From assembly GCA_018969405.1 (NCBI GenBank), contig JAGWYK010000001.1, positions 62,001-126,000 on the forward strand: DNA of 64,000 nucleotides, given 5' to 3'. Positions within the stretch are counted from its first letter, which is position 1. Each line of letters starts with the position of its first letter. A program made the position numbers and the translations under genes. Positions 16,467-24,902 of this stretch are shown piece by piece. The stretch comes from Acidobacteriota bacterium. Its GTDB lineage: Bacteria > Actinomycetota > Acidimicrobiia > Acidimicrobiales > Acidimicrobilacustridaceae. The notes under the pieces were generated by a model that was not told the origin of the DNA, searched no databases, and saw only the letters and a program-made list of their open reading frames with translations.

Positions 16467-17872
16467 CGCGCCGGACGCGGGGACAGTGCGTCGAGTCGGG
16501 GGCCCTGACCGAAGGTGACCACCTGCTCGGCGAAGCCATCGGTGACACCGGTGCCGCGCGGATCCGAGCCGTTCTGGATCATGGCGAAGGTGAGGGTGCT
16601 GCCCGCCCTCGGCTCCGCGAACCCGGCGAGGGCGTTCACGGTGGCGAGGGTGCCGGTCTTGGCCCGCAGCCGACCGGCGGTGGCGCTGTCGAGCAGGCGC
16701 TTCCGCAGGGTGCCGGTGCGTCCGGCGATGGCGAGGCCGGTCCCGATCGGACCATCGGGACCGGAGCGGTGCAGCACCTCGATCAGCATCGGGCAGGTCA
16801 CCCGGTTGGAGGTGTCCAGACCGGACCCGTCGACCATCACGACCGGATCGATCGGAAGGCCCATGGCGCGCAGGGTGGAGCGGATCGCGGCGAGGCCGGC
16901 CGCCGTGGTGCCGGCACCGGAGGCCCGCTGTCCCATCAACCTGGTGAGGAGCTCGGCGGTGGTGTTGTCCGAGTCGGTGAGCATCTCGGCCACGATGTCG
17001 CGGATCGGCACGGACTCGAAGGTGGCCACCTCCACCGGATCCTCGGGGGCCCGTCCGGCCGCCGCATCACCGGTCACCTGCACGCCCCTGTCGATGAGCA
17101 GGGTGCGCAGGGTGGCGGCGGCGAGTGCCGGTGGATCACCGGGGCGTCGATCGGCGTTCGGCCGGGTCGGTGTCTCGGTGAAGCCGGTCTGTCCGTCGTT
17201 GACCATCAGCGCCGAGAGGGGGCCGACGACCCCACCGATCTGATAGCGCGTGGGCCAGCTCGGGAGCCAGCGGGTGCGATCGAGGGCGCTGTCGTCGCCG
17301 ACGATCCGACCGGTGACCTGCCGGACGCCAGCGGCGACGATGGCGTCGGCGACCGCACCGAAGTCCTCGGTGCGCTGGTCGGGATCCTCCAAGCTCTGGC
17401 GATAGCCGGCGGTGACGAGCAGCGGATCGCCGGCGCCGATGATGGTGAGATCACCCTCCACCACCCCGTCGACGGGTTCGCGCCCGGCGACGATCCGGGT
17501 GGTGAGCGTGCTGTCGGGGCCGAGCACATCGAGCGCGGCGGTCGCCGTGAGCAGTTTGATGGTGGAGGCGGGCGCCAACCCGCTGGCGGGGCTGCGGGAG
17601 TAGATGATCCGGCCGTTCTGCTCCACCACGGCACAGGCGTCTCCCGCCACCTTCGAGAAGAAGGTGTCGAGGGCGGCGTCGTACTTCGGGTCGGCCACGG
17701 CACCGAGCAGGAGTTCGGGGAGACGGCGCATCGAGAACAGCGGCGTCGTGGGGACCGGGGACGGGGCACGACGATCGGCCGCCCCGGCCGGAAGCGCGGT
17801 GGCGAGGAGCGCCATCAGCAGTGCGCCGACGAGCAGGCCGATCCGCGGGCCGGAGCGGCGGTGCGGGATCAT
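16463..17872 (-). CDS. dacB: D-alanyl-D-alanine carboxypeptidase/endopeptidase, PBP4 (S13) family
   Basis: Exported peptidoglycan hydrolase trimming or cutting stem-peptide cross-links. 469 aa. A Sec signal peptide spans 1-32 (IGLLVGALLMALLATALPAG, then AGA-AD cleavage). Active-site SxxK is ASTIKL with Ser103 and Lys106, the SxN motif is SDN in MLTDSDNTTAELL, and KTG lies in LRAKTGTLATV. The insert between SxxK and SxN is typical of class C PBPs. The ATG overlaps the stop of the acyl-CoA synthetase alpha gene (ATGA). Confidence 0.92.
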   Translation of the reverse strand: MIPHRRSGPRIGLLVGALLMALLATALPAGAADRRAPSPVPTTPLFSMRRLPELLLGAVADPKYDAALDTFFSKVAGDACAVVEQNGRIIYSRSPASGLAPASTIKLLTATAALDVLGPDSTLTTRIVAGREPVDGVVEGDLTIIGAGDPLLVTAGYRQSLEDPDQRTEDFGAVADAIVAAGVRQVTGRIVGDDSALDRTRWLPSWPTRYQIGGVVGPLSALMVNDGQTGFTETPTRPNADRRPGDPPALAAATLRTLLIDRGVQVTGDAAAGRAPEDPVEVATFESVPIRDIVAEMLTDSDNTTAELLTRLMGQRASGAGTTAAGLAAIRSTLRAMGLPIDPVVMVDGSGLDTSNRVTCPMLIEVLHRSGPDGPIGTGLAIAGRTGTLRKRLLDSATAGRLRAKTGTLATVNALAGFAEPRAGSTLTFAMIQNGSDPRGTGVTDGFAEQVVTFGQGPRLDALSPRPAR

Positions 17873-19356
17873 CGAGTCCCGGAAGGGTCCAGACCGCGAC
17901 GACGTCGCCAGGCCGCCGCCGCCTTGAGGTGAGCGAGGGCGGTGACGGCACGCTCGGCCGAGGGGAAGCACATCCGACCCGCCTCGCGCATGGCCGCCAC
18001 TGCGGCGTTGTCGGGATGGGTGACCGCCAGCTCGGTGGCGAGCAGCACCGGCTTGTCGAACTCGGTCGACAGGGCGTCGGCGGTCTCGACGTACCGACGG
18101 TCCTGGCGCTCGTGGAAGGCCACGATGCGCTCGAGACCGTGGTCGGGATAGAACGGACCGCTCCGTTCCAGCGCTCCCTGGTTCGACTGGATCCCGACGC
18201 CGAGCATCACGACGGCGTCGATGTCCGGATGACCGACGACGGCGCGCAGCACCTCGGGAACGGTGTCCTTGGTCTCCCCGCCGGCCATGTCGATCGGATT
18301 GTTGCGACTCCAGCGGGGCGGGAGCAGTCGGTCCAACTGATCGAGGAGGTCCTCGGGAAGCGGTGCGAGCTCGAGATCGGTGTCGGCGAGGGCGTCGGCG
18401 GTGACCACGCCCCATCCTCCCACCGTGGTCACCACGGCGGTGCGCGGGCCGGAGGGGAGCGGCTGGGTGGCCAGGGCCGCCGCGCAGTCGAACGCTTCGG
18501 TCAGGGTGCGGGCGCGACGGACCCCGACCTGGGCGCACATGCCGTCGAAGACTCGATCGTCCGAGGCCAGCGAACCGGTGTGGCTGGCTGCGGCCCGGGC
18601 CCCCGACGCGGTGGATCCACCCTTGAGCACCACCACCGGCATCCGGCGGGCCACGGCGCCCAGGCGCTCGGCGAACCGCCGACCGTCACCGATGCCCTCC
18701 ACGTAGAGCAGGGCCACGTCGGTGTGGGGATCATCGGCGAAGAACTCCAGGGCGTCGAGGACACCGATCTGGGCGGCGTTGCCCACGGAGAGGGCCCGGC
18801 TCACCCCCACACCGCTCTGGATGGCGAGGTTCATGAACGAGGACACGAAGTTCCCCGACTGGCTGGCGATCCCGATCCGGCCGGGCGGCGGATAGGGGGC
18901 GACGATCTGGGCGCACAGCGACGAAGGGGTCGAGACCAGCCCCTGACCGTTCGGACCGACGATCAGGATGCCGAGTTCGTCGGCGAGCGCGACCAGTTCA
19001 TCCTGCCGCCGACGCCCCTCGTCATCGGTCTCGGCGTAGCCCGCCGAGGCGATGAAGGCGGCGCGGACGCCCTTGGCCGCAGCCGCCTCGAGGAGTTCGG
19101 AGTTGGTGGCGGCCGGGGTGCAGACGAAGAGGAGATCGGCGGCGCCATCGGGCACCTCGTCGATGGACGGGAGGGTCCGGATACCGAGGACCTCGGCGCC
19201 GTCGCGGTTGGTGGCGAAGATGGCGCCCCGGTAGCCGCAGGTGAGCATGTTGTGCAGCACCACGAAGCCGAACTTCCCGGGATGGGTGGATGCGCCAGCC
19301 ACGATCACGCCCCGGGGGTCGAACAGCGCGCGGAACTGCTCGGCGCGATCGGTCAC
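17869..19356 (-). CDS. ADP-forming acyl-CoA synthetase, alpha (CoA-binding/ligase) subunit
   Basis: Converts acyl-CoA + ADP + Pi to acid + CoA + ATP, or the reverse. 495 aa: CoA-binding Rossmann domain (VIVAGASTHPGKFGF, 15-120), a succinyl-CoA ligase-like domain with GPNGQGLVS and IGIASQSGNFVSS, and SHTGSLAS carrying the expected phospho-His. The ATP-grasp domain is encoded by the next gene, so this is a split acetyl-CoA synthetase (ADP-forming). Start ATG overlaps the beta stop. The substrate acid is not predictable; the local TetR suggests regulation by a fatty or aromatic acyl compound (inference). Confidence 0.85.
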   Translation of the reverse strand: MTDRAEQFRALFDPRGVIVAGASTHPGKFGFVVLHNMLTCGYRGAIFATNRDGAEVLGIRTLPSIDEVPDGAADLLFVCTPAATNSELLEAAAAKGVRAAFIASAGYAETDDEGRRRQDELVALADELGILIVGPNGQGLVSTPSSLCAQIVAPYPPPGRIGIASQSGNFVSSFMNLAIQSGVGVSRALSVGNAAQIGVLDALEFFADDPHTDVALLYVEGIGDGRRFAERLGAVARRMPVVVLKGGSTASGARAAASHTGSLASDDRVFDGMCAQVGVRRARTLTEAFDCAAALATQPLPSGPRTAVVTTVGGWGVVTADALADTDLELAPLPEDLLDQLDRLLPPRWSRNNPIDMAGGETKDTVPEVLRAVVGHPDIDAVVMLGVGIQSNQGALERSGPFYPDHGLERIVAFHERQDRRYVETADALSTEFDKPVLLATELAVTHPDNAAVAAMREAGRMCFPSAERAVTALAHLKAAAAWRRRRGLDPSGTR

Positions 19357-20000
19357 GGTCGCTCCACCTCCACGAGGGCGTCGACGGCGATGGGTCGTCC
19401 GTCGGCGATCATGATCGGGTTGAGATCCACCGACACCACGGACGGATCGGCGACGGCGACCGCGGAGAGCGCCATCAGCACCCCGACCAGTGCAGCCCGG
19501 TCCACCGGGGGCTCCCCCCGGAAGGGGCCGAGGAGGGCCTGACTGGCCAGGGAGTCGATCATCTCCTCGGCGTCGACCACCGAGATGGGTGCGAGCCGGA
19601 CCACCACATCGGCCACCGCCTCGGCCAGCACGCCACCGACCCCGAGCAGCACGGTGGGTCCGAACTGGGGATCCACCACCATGCCGACGATGAACTCGCG
19701 GGTGGCGCTGACCATCGGTGCGATCAGGAGCTCGACCGGGCCGTCGGCCTCGGTGGCCGCATCGAGCAGCGCCCGGGACGCGGCGATCGTGTCGCCCTCG
19801 GTGCGCAGACCGAGGCGGACGAGACCCCGTTCGGTCTTGTGGGCGATGGTGTCACCGCAGAGCTTGACCACCACGGGGAAGCCGAGCTCCCGTGCGGCGA
19901 CGGCCGCTCCGTCGGCGTCAGCCGCGATGCGCTCGGTGAGGAACGGGACCCCATACGGGGCGAGCAGGGCTTTGGACTGCGACTCGGAGAGCGTCGTCAT
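19353..20000 (-). CDS. ADP-forming acyl-CoA synthetase, beta (ATP-grasp) subunit
   Basis: 215 aa ATP-grasp subunit: [20 protein letters not shown] holds the conserved Lys and HKTE motif, [22 protein letters not shown] the metal/ATP loop, and VDLNPIMI the C-terminal signature. A typical separate beta subunit is about 220-240 aa, so it is complete. The ATG overlaps the tetR stop, and its own stop overlaps the alpha gene, giving one translationally coupled unit. Confidence 0.85.
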   Translation of the reverse strand: MTTLSESQSKALLAPYGVPFLTERIAADADGAAVAARELGFPVVVKLCGDTIAHKTERGLVRLGLRTEGDTIAASRALLDAATEADGPVELLIAPMVSATREFIVGMVVDPQFGPTVLLGVGGVLAEAVADVVVRLAPISVVDAEEMIDSLASQALLGPFRGEPPVDRAALVGVLMALSAVAVADPSVVSVDLNPIMIADGRPIAVDALVEVERP

Positions 20001-20608
20001 GGTTGGAGCGCGGCCCTGAAGAACGATCGGAGGTGGTCGAGCCGGGTGTGGAGCGCATCGACCGCCAATGGATCCCGATCGAGGAGCCCCTCGATGAACG
20101 GGAGGTCGGAGAAATAACTGAGCAATGCTCCGTACCCGGTGAGCAGGAGCTGTTCGGCATCGAACCGTTGGAAGTGACCGGCAGCCATCTCCGACTCGAA
20201 ATAGGTCACGGCGCGTCGGAACAGCGGCCGCAGGGACACACCCAGATCGACTCCCAGCCGCTCGCCGCCGTCGAGCGCCTCCCGTCGCACGATCCGGACG
20301 AACTGCGGGTTCTCCTCGAAGAAGGAGAACCCGGCGGTGAGGACCTTGTCCACCTTGCCCCAACCCTCGCTGGGATCGAGGGTGGCCTGGTCGACGATGG
20401 CGATCCAGCGGACCAGTGCCCGCTGGAAGACCTCGCGGTAGATGGCGTCCTTGCTCGGGAAATGGTGGAGCACGCTCGAACGGCGGATACCGACCGACTC
20501 GGCGATGTCGTTGAGCGAGGTCCCCTCGAACCCGTGCTCGGCGAAGCACCGCTCGGCCTCGATGAGGATGGCCTCACGTGTCGGTGTCACCACCTCGCTC
20601 CCTGCCAT
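19997..20608 (-). CDS. TetR-family transcriptional regulator
   Basis: 203 aa. The DNA-binding helix-turn-helix is [25 protein letters not shown] at about 30-55 and the rest is a helical ligand/dimer domain. It is the first gene of a tightly coupled group (tetR, acyl-CoA synthetase beta and alpha, dacB, Lon-N), so it probably controls its own operon in response to an acyl ligand. A TAGGGT box 6 nt before ATG predicts a leaderless start. No clear palindromic operator is seen in the 58-base gap to the divergent gene. Confidence 0.9.
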   Translation of the reverse strand: MAGSEVVTPTREAILIEAERCFAEHGFEGTSLNDIAESVGIRRSSVLHHFPSKDAIYREVFQRALVRWIAIVDQATLDPSEGWGKVDKVLTAGFSFFEENPQFVRIVRREALDGGERLGVDLGVSLRPLFRRAVTYFESEMAAGHFQRFDAEQLLLTGYGALLSYFSDLPFIEGLLDRDPLAVDALHTRLDHLRSFFRAALQP

Positions 20609-20614
20609 CTCCCG

Positions 20615-20620
20615 ACCCTA
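20615..20620 (-). promoter_or_regulatory. -10 box (TAGGGT) of the tetR operon, leaderless type
   Basis: TANNNT hexamer 6 nt upstream of the tetR ATG. Confidence 0.55.
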
Positions 20621-20653
20621 GTTCTCTCCACTCCGACGGGCGGGGGAAGCCGA

Positions 20654-20659
20654 TACCGT
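20654..20659 (+). promoter_or_regulatory. -10 box (TACCGT) of the hypothetical gene at 20667
   Basis: TANNNT hexamer 7 nt upstream of ATG 20667. It overlaps the GTG at 20658, which argues against that GTG as the start. Confidence 0.5.
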
Positions 20660-20666
20660 GAGCCGC

Positions 20667-21053
20667 ATGCACATCATCTCGGCCCTGTTCATCGAGAACA
20701 TCGACCTCCGGCAGGTCCCCGGACCCTCCACCCGGATCGATCTGTCGGGGATCCAGTTCTCCCTCCCCGCTCCCGGTCCGGTCCCGGTCACGATCGAACC
20801 GCACCTCTGCGTGATCGTCCACTGCCCCGCCGAGGCCACCGGCACCGGCGCCCTCGAGGTGGTGTACATGCGCGGCGAGGAGCAGATCGCCCGCAGTGTG
20901 CAGCCCCTGCAGGTCGAGCCCGGCCGGTTCAACTACCGCCTCGTGCGGGCCCAGCTCGACTTCACGGAGTACGGATCGATCGAGGCCCACTGTCGGATCG
21001 ATCTCGGTCCGGTCACGGTCGTGCCGCTGACGCTCCTGCCCCCCACCGACTGA
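20667..21053 (+). CDS. Conserved-looking hypothetical protein, beta-rich
   Basis: 128 aa, no membrane segment or signal peptide. The sequence alternates short hydrophobic strands (MHIISALFIENIDL, PVTVVPLTLLP) and looks all-beta, perhaps a small immunoglobulin-like or C2-like domain. I do not recognise the family. It stands alone between tetR (divergent) and tkt (85 nt downstream, own promoter). The start is set by the TACCGT box 7 nt before the ATG. Confidence 0.55.
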   Translation: MHIISALFIENIDLRQVPGPSTRIDLSGIQFSLPAPGPVPVTIEPHLCVIVHCPAEATGTGALEVVYMRGEEQIARSVQPLQVEPGRFNYRLVRAQLDFTEYGSIEAHCRIDLGPVTVVPLTLLPPTD

Positions 21054-21125
21054 GTCGCCGATCGGACCGCCGAACGGGCCACCGGATCCCCGTCCCGCCA
21101 GCACCGGGCGAGGAATCGGCACCAC

Positions 21126-21131
21126 TAAGGT
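21126..21131 (+). promoter_or_regulatory. -10 box (TAAGGT) of tkt, leaderless type
   Basis: TANNNT hexamer 7 nt before GTG 21139; it overlaps the alternative GTG at 21130, so the downstream start is favoured. Confidence 0.55.
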
Positions 21132-21138
21132 GCGCCGG

Positions 21139-23100
21139 GTGACCGACGACGACATCACGACGCGCTCCATCAACGTCATCCGCGGATTCGCGATGGATGC
21201 GCCCCAGCGGGCCAACTCCGGGCATCCGGGGACAGCCATGGCGCTGGCCCCCCTCGCCTACACCCTGTTCACCCGCATCATGACCTACGACGCCGGTGCA
21301 CCCGACTGGCCGAACCGGGATCGCTTCGTGCTCTCCGGCGGCCATGCCTCCATCCTCCAGTACGCCCTGCTGCATCTCACCGGCTTCGGTCTCGAACGGG
21401 CCGATCTCGAGCAGTTCCGCCAATGGGGTTCCCGCACCCCGGGTCATCCGGAGCGCCATCACACCCCCGGCGTCGAGGTCACCACCGGTCCGCTGGGCCA
21501 GGGCCTCGCCAACGCCGTCGGCATGGCGCTGGCCGAACATTCCCTGCGGGCGTCGATCGGTCCTGAGCTGTTCGATCACCACACCTTCGTGATCTGCGGG
21601 GACGGCGATCTGGAGGAGGGCATCAGTCATGAGGCCGTCTCCTTGGCCGGGCACCTCGGTCTGGGACGACTCGTCGCCATCTACGACGACAACCACATCT
21701 CCATCGATGGCCCGACCGAACTGGCGCTGTCCGACGATGCCGCCGAACGGTTCCGGGCCTGCGGCTGGCATGTGGTCGACGCCGGTGAGATCGCCGAGGA
21801 TGTGGAGGCCCTCGAGGCGGCCCTCCGATCGGTGATGGACATCGCCGACAGGCCATCCCTGCTCATCCTGCGCAGCCACATCGGCTACCCCTCCCCGAAG
21901 TACACCGACACCGCCCACGCCCACGGCAACCCGCTCGGCGTCGAGGAGATCGCCGCCACCAAGGCCATCCTCGGTCTCCCCGATGAACCGTTCTGGGATC
22001 CGGAGGACGTGCTGGCCCACATGCGGGCCGCCGGCCGTCGCGGGCAGGTCGAGCGCGAGGCCTGGGAGCGACGACGCGACGCCTTCGGTGGCGATCGTGC
22101 CCAGCTGGAGGCCGTGCTGTCGGGCCGTCCCCTCGACGGTTGGATCGAGGCACTCCCGCGCTGGCAGCCGGGTGAATCGGTGGCCACCCGCAACGCCGGC
22201 AAGAAGATCCTCAACGCGCTGCTGCCCCATGTGCCCACGCTCCTGGGCGGCGGTGCCGATCTGACCGGCAACTGCGGCGTCGAGATCGACGGCGGGGCGC
22301 CGTTCTCCGTCGAGCAGCGTTCCGGCCGCCAGATCCACTTCGGCATCCGTGAGCACGCCATGGGTGCCGTCATGAACGGTATGGCGGCGCACGGCGGGGT
22401 GCTGCCCTTCGGCGGGACCTTCTTCATCTTCTCCGACTACATGCGTCCGGCGGTCCGCCTCGCCGCGCTGAGCGATCTCCATGTCATCTACTCCTGGACC
22501 CACGACTCGGTGGGGGTCGGTGAGGACGGACCGACGCATCAGCCCATCGAGCAGCTCGCCTCCCTGCGAGCCATGCCGGGCCTCCGACTGATCCGTCCCG
22601 CCGATGCCAACGAGACCGCGTCGGCCTGGCGCATCGCCATCGAACGCGGCGGTCCCACGGCGCTGGTGCTCAGTCGTCAGAACCTGCCGGTTCTCGAGGG
22701 CACCGACACTCCCGATGGCGTCGATCGCGGTGCCTATGTGCTGCGTGAGGTCGATGGTGAGCCCGATGTGGTCCTCATCGGCACCGGCTCCGAGGTGCAG
22801 TTGTGTGTGGAGGCAGCCACCGAGCTGGCCCGCTCCGGCATCGCCGCCCGAGTGGTGTCCATGCCCAGTTGGGAGCTGTTCCTGGAACAGGACGAGGACT
22901 ACCGCCTCGCCGTGCTCGGGGACGGCACTCACAGGGTGTCGGTCGAGGCGGGGTCCACCTTCGGATGGTCGTTGTGGGCCGAGGCCAATGTCGGCATCGA
23001 CCATTTCGGTGCCAGTGCCCCCGGTGCCGAGCTGCTCGAGAAGTTCGGGATGAACGTCGCCAACGTCGTCGAACATGTGCACGCCGTCCTCGCCGACTGA
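21139..23100 (+). CDS. tkt: Transketolase
   Basis: Thiamine-diphosphate enzyme moving two-carbon units between sugar phosphates. 653 aa, full length. The N-terminal ThDP domain has ANSGHPGTAMALAP, SGGHASILQYALLHLTGF and the GDGDLEEGISHEA metal/ThDP motif; the pyrimidine domain includes FGIREHAMGAVMNGMAAHGG, FIFSDYMRPAVRLAAL and the HDSVGVGEDGPTHQP run; the C-terminal domain begins near VDGEPDVVLIGTGSE. GTG 21139 is chosen because of the TAAGGT box 7 nt before it. First gene of tkt-tal-pgl. Confidence 0.97.
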   Translation: MTDDDITTRSINVIRGFAMDAPQRANSGHPGTAMALAPLAYTLFTRIMTYDAGAPDWPNRDRFVLSGGHASILQYALLHLTGFGLERADLEQFRQWGSRTPGHPERHHTPGVEVTTGPLGQGLANAVGMALAEHSLRASIGPELFDHHTFVICGDGDLEEGISHEAVSLAGHLGLGRLVAIYDDNHISIDGPTELALSDDAAERFRACGWHVVDAGEIAEDVEALEAALRSVMDIADRPSLLILRSHIGYPSPKYTDTAHAHGNPLGVEEIAATKAILGLPDEPFWDPEDVLAHMRAAGRRGQVEREAWERRRDAFGGDRAQLEAVLSGRPLDGWIEALPRWQPGESVATRNAGKKILNALLPHVPTLLGGGADLTGNCGVEIDGGAPFSVEQRSGRQIHFGIREHAMGAVMNGMAAHGGVLPFGGTFFIFSDYMRPAVRLAALSDLHVIYSWTHDSVGVGEDGPTHQPIEQLASLRAMPGLRLIRPADANETASAWRIAIERGGPTALVLSRQNLPVLEGTDTPDGVDRGAYVLREVDGEPDVVLIGTGSEVQLCVEAATELARSGIAARVVSMPSWELFLEQDEDYRLAVLGDGTHRVSVEAGSTFGWSLWAEANVGIDHFGASAPGAELLEKFGMNVANVVEHVHAVLAD

Positions 23101-23127
23101 ATCCTCACCGAACCCCCGGAGCCAAAC

Positions 23128-24219
23128 ATGAGTCGCCTGATCGATCTCCACACCCGTTTCGACCAGAGTCCCTGGCTCGACAACGTCCGTCGCGACTGGA
23201 TCCGCGACGGAGAGATGGAACGGTGGCGCGAGCGCGGTGTGCGCGGGGTGACCTCGAACCCCACGATCTTCCAGAAGGCCATCTCCGGTGGCGACGCCTA
23301 TGACGAGCAGTTCGCTGCGCTGCTGGCGGCGGGCGCCACGGTGGAGGAGAGCTACTGGGAGATGGTGGTCGCCGACATCCGGGACACCCTCGCCGTCTTC
23401 CGACCGGTCCATGAGGCCAGTGGCGGGGTCGACGGCTACGTCTCGGTCGAGGTCTCACCCCTCCTCGCCCGAAGCACTGCCGAGACGATCCTGGCGGCCC
23501 GTCATCTCGACGAACTCATCGACGCCCCCAACCTCTACATCAAGATCCCCGGCACCGCGGAGGGTCTTCCCGCCATCCGTCAGGTCATCTCCGAGGGTCG
23601 CAGCGTCAACGTCACCCTGCTGTTCTCCCTCGAGCGCTACCGGGAGGTGATGGAGGCCTACATCACCGGGTTGGAGGCCTGCACCGGCGACCTCTCCTCG
23701 GTGTCCTCGGTCGCCTCGTTCTTCATCAGCCGCGTCGACTCCGAATGCGACAAGCGGCTGGAGGCGATCGGATCCGCCGAGGCGCTCGATCTGCGCGGCC
23801 GAGTGGCCGTCGCCAACGCCCAGTTGGCCTATGCCGCCTTCACCGAGACCTTCCGAGGCCCCCGCTGGGACGCGTTGGCCGCCCGCGGGGCCCGGGTCCA
23901 GCGTCCCCTGTGGGCCTCGACCTCGACGAAGAACCCCTCGTACCCCGACACGCTCTACATCGACTCCCTCATCGGGCCGAACACCGTGAACACCATCCCG
24001 GAGAAGACCCTCGCCGAGTTCGACGACCATGGCACGCTGGCCCGCACCGTCGACGCGGATCTCGACGCCGCCCGCGCCGTCCTCGACCGGCTGGCTGCGG
24101 TCGGCGTGGACCTGACCGACGTCACCGACACGCTGGAGGCTGAGGGTGTCGCCTCGTTCACGGCCTCCTTCGACGATCTCCTCGCCGCGCTCACGGAGAA
24201 GGCTGCTGCGCTTCGATGA
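23128..24219 (+). CDS. tal: Transaldolase
   Basis: Transfers dihydroxyacetone units in the non-oxidative pentose phosphate pathway. 363 aa, typical of the actinobacterial long form (TalB-like of class I). GVTSNPTIFQKAI is the N-terminal signature; the Schiff-base Lys lies in APNLYIKIPGT; NVTLLFSLERY and SVASFFISRVD follow, and LWASTSTKNPSYPDTLYID is the C-terminal barrel signature. GGAG lies 8 nt before the ATG. Its stop overlaps the pgl start. Confidence 0.96.
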   Translation: MSRLIDLHTRFDQSPWLDNVRRDWIRDGEMERWRERGVRGVTSNPTIFQKAISGGDAYDEQFAALLAAGATVEESYWEMVVADIRDTLAVFRPVHEASGGVDGYVSVEVSPLLARSTAETILAARHLDELIDAPNLYIKIPGTAEGLPAIRQVISEGRSVNVTLLFSLERYREVMEAYITGLEACTGDLSSVSSVASFFISRVDSECDKRLEAIGSAEALDLRGRVAVANAQLAYAAFTETFRGPRWDALAARGARVQRPLWASTSTKNPSYPDTLYIDSLIGPNTVNTIPEKTLAEFDDHGTLARTVDADLDAARAVLDRLAAVGVDLTDVTDTLEAEGVASFTASFDDLLAALTEKAAALR

Positions 24220-24893
24220 ACGGCGAGATCCTCCTCGCCGAGGATGTCCCGTCCTCCTTCGTCGATGTGGTCCGCGAGGCGTTCACCACTCGCCCCGGGC
24301 CCGTGTTCGCCCTCGCCCTCTCCGGTGGTGACACGGCCCGACGTTGCTACGAGCACCTGGCCGCTGCGCTGCCCGCCCCATGGTGGACCGACATCGAGCT
24401 GTTCTGGGGTGATGAGCGCTGCGTGCCGCTCGACGACGCGGATTCCAACCACGCCCTCGCCCGGGAGGCCCTCGGTCCCGTCTTCGCCACGGTGCGGTCG
24501 GTGCACCCGATGGACTGCTCGGTCGGTGCCGATCCCTACGACACCCTCCTCCGCTCCCGTCCTGCGCTCGACCTGGTGCACCTCGGACTCGGTCCCGACG
24601 CACATACGGCGTCGCTCTTCCCGGGTTCCCCGGCGCTGCACGCACCGGCGGCGCGGCTCGTGGTCGACAACGAGGACCCGCACGGCACCAATCCCCATCG
24701 GCGGATGACGCTCACCTATGCCGGCATCGCCCGGGCCCGCTCGGTCGTCGTCACCGTCGAGGGGGCGGCCAAGCATGAGGCGATGACTCGGGTGATCGCC
24801 GGCGATCCGACGGCGCCGGCGGCTCGGATCGATGCCGACTCGTTGGTGTGGATCGTCGACCGTCATGCTCTCGACGCACCGTCGCCCCGATAG
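24216..24893 (+). CDS. pgl: 6-phosphogluconolactonase
   Basis: Hydrolyses 6-phosphogluconolactone to 6-phosphogluconate. 225 aa of the DevB/SOL fold: ALALSGGDTARRCYEHLA near 35-50, the WGDERCVPLDDADSNHALAREALL-like block, and LGLGPDAHTASLFPGSPAL. The ATG overlaps the tal stop. Neither zwf nor opcA, which usually lie between tal and pgl in actinobacteria, is present. Its TAG stop forms the first three bases of the TAGGGT promoter box of fbiC. Confidence 0.92.
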   Translation: MNGEILLAEDVPSSFVDVVREAFTTRPGPVFALALSGGDTARRCYEHLAAALPAPWWTDIELFWGDERCVPLDDADSNHALAREALGPVFATVRSVHPMDCSVGADPYDTLLRSRPALDLVHLGLGPDAHTASLFPGSPALHAPAARLVVDNEDPHGTNPHRRMTLTYAGIARARSVVVTVEGAAKHEAMTRVIAGDPTAPAARIDADSLVWIVDRHALDAPSPR

Positions 24894-24896
24894 GGT
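24891..24896 (+). promoter_or_regulatory. -10 box (TAGGGT) of fbiC, overlapping the pgl stop codon
   Basis: TANNNT hexamer 6 nt before the fbiC ATG; its first three bases are the pgl TAG stop. Predicted leaderless start. Confidence 0.55.
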
Positions 24897-24902
24897 TCGG
24901 CC

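Noticed and set aside
16463-18538. A 691-aa reading of the D,D-carboxypeptidase
   Set aside because: The first 220 residues are Arg/Gly-rich shadow of the acyl-CoA synthetase alpha gene; a clean signal peptide begins at ATG 17872.
21013-23412. A 799-codon open frame on the minus strand opposite tkt
   Set aside because: Antisense shadow of transketolase with no motif.
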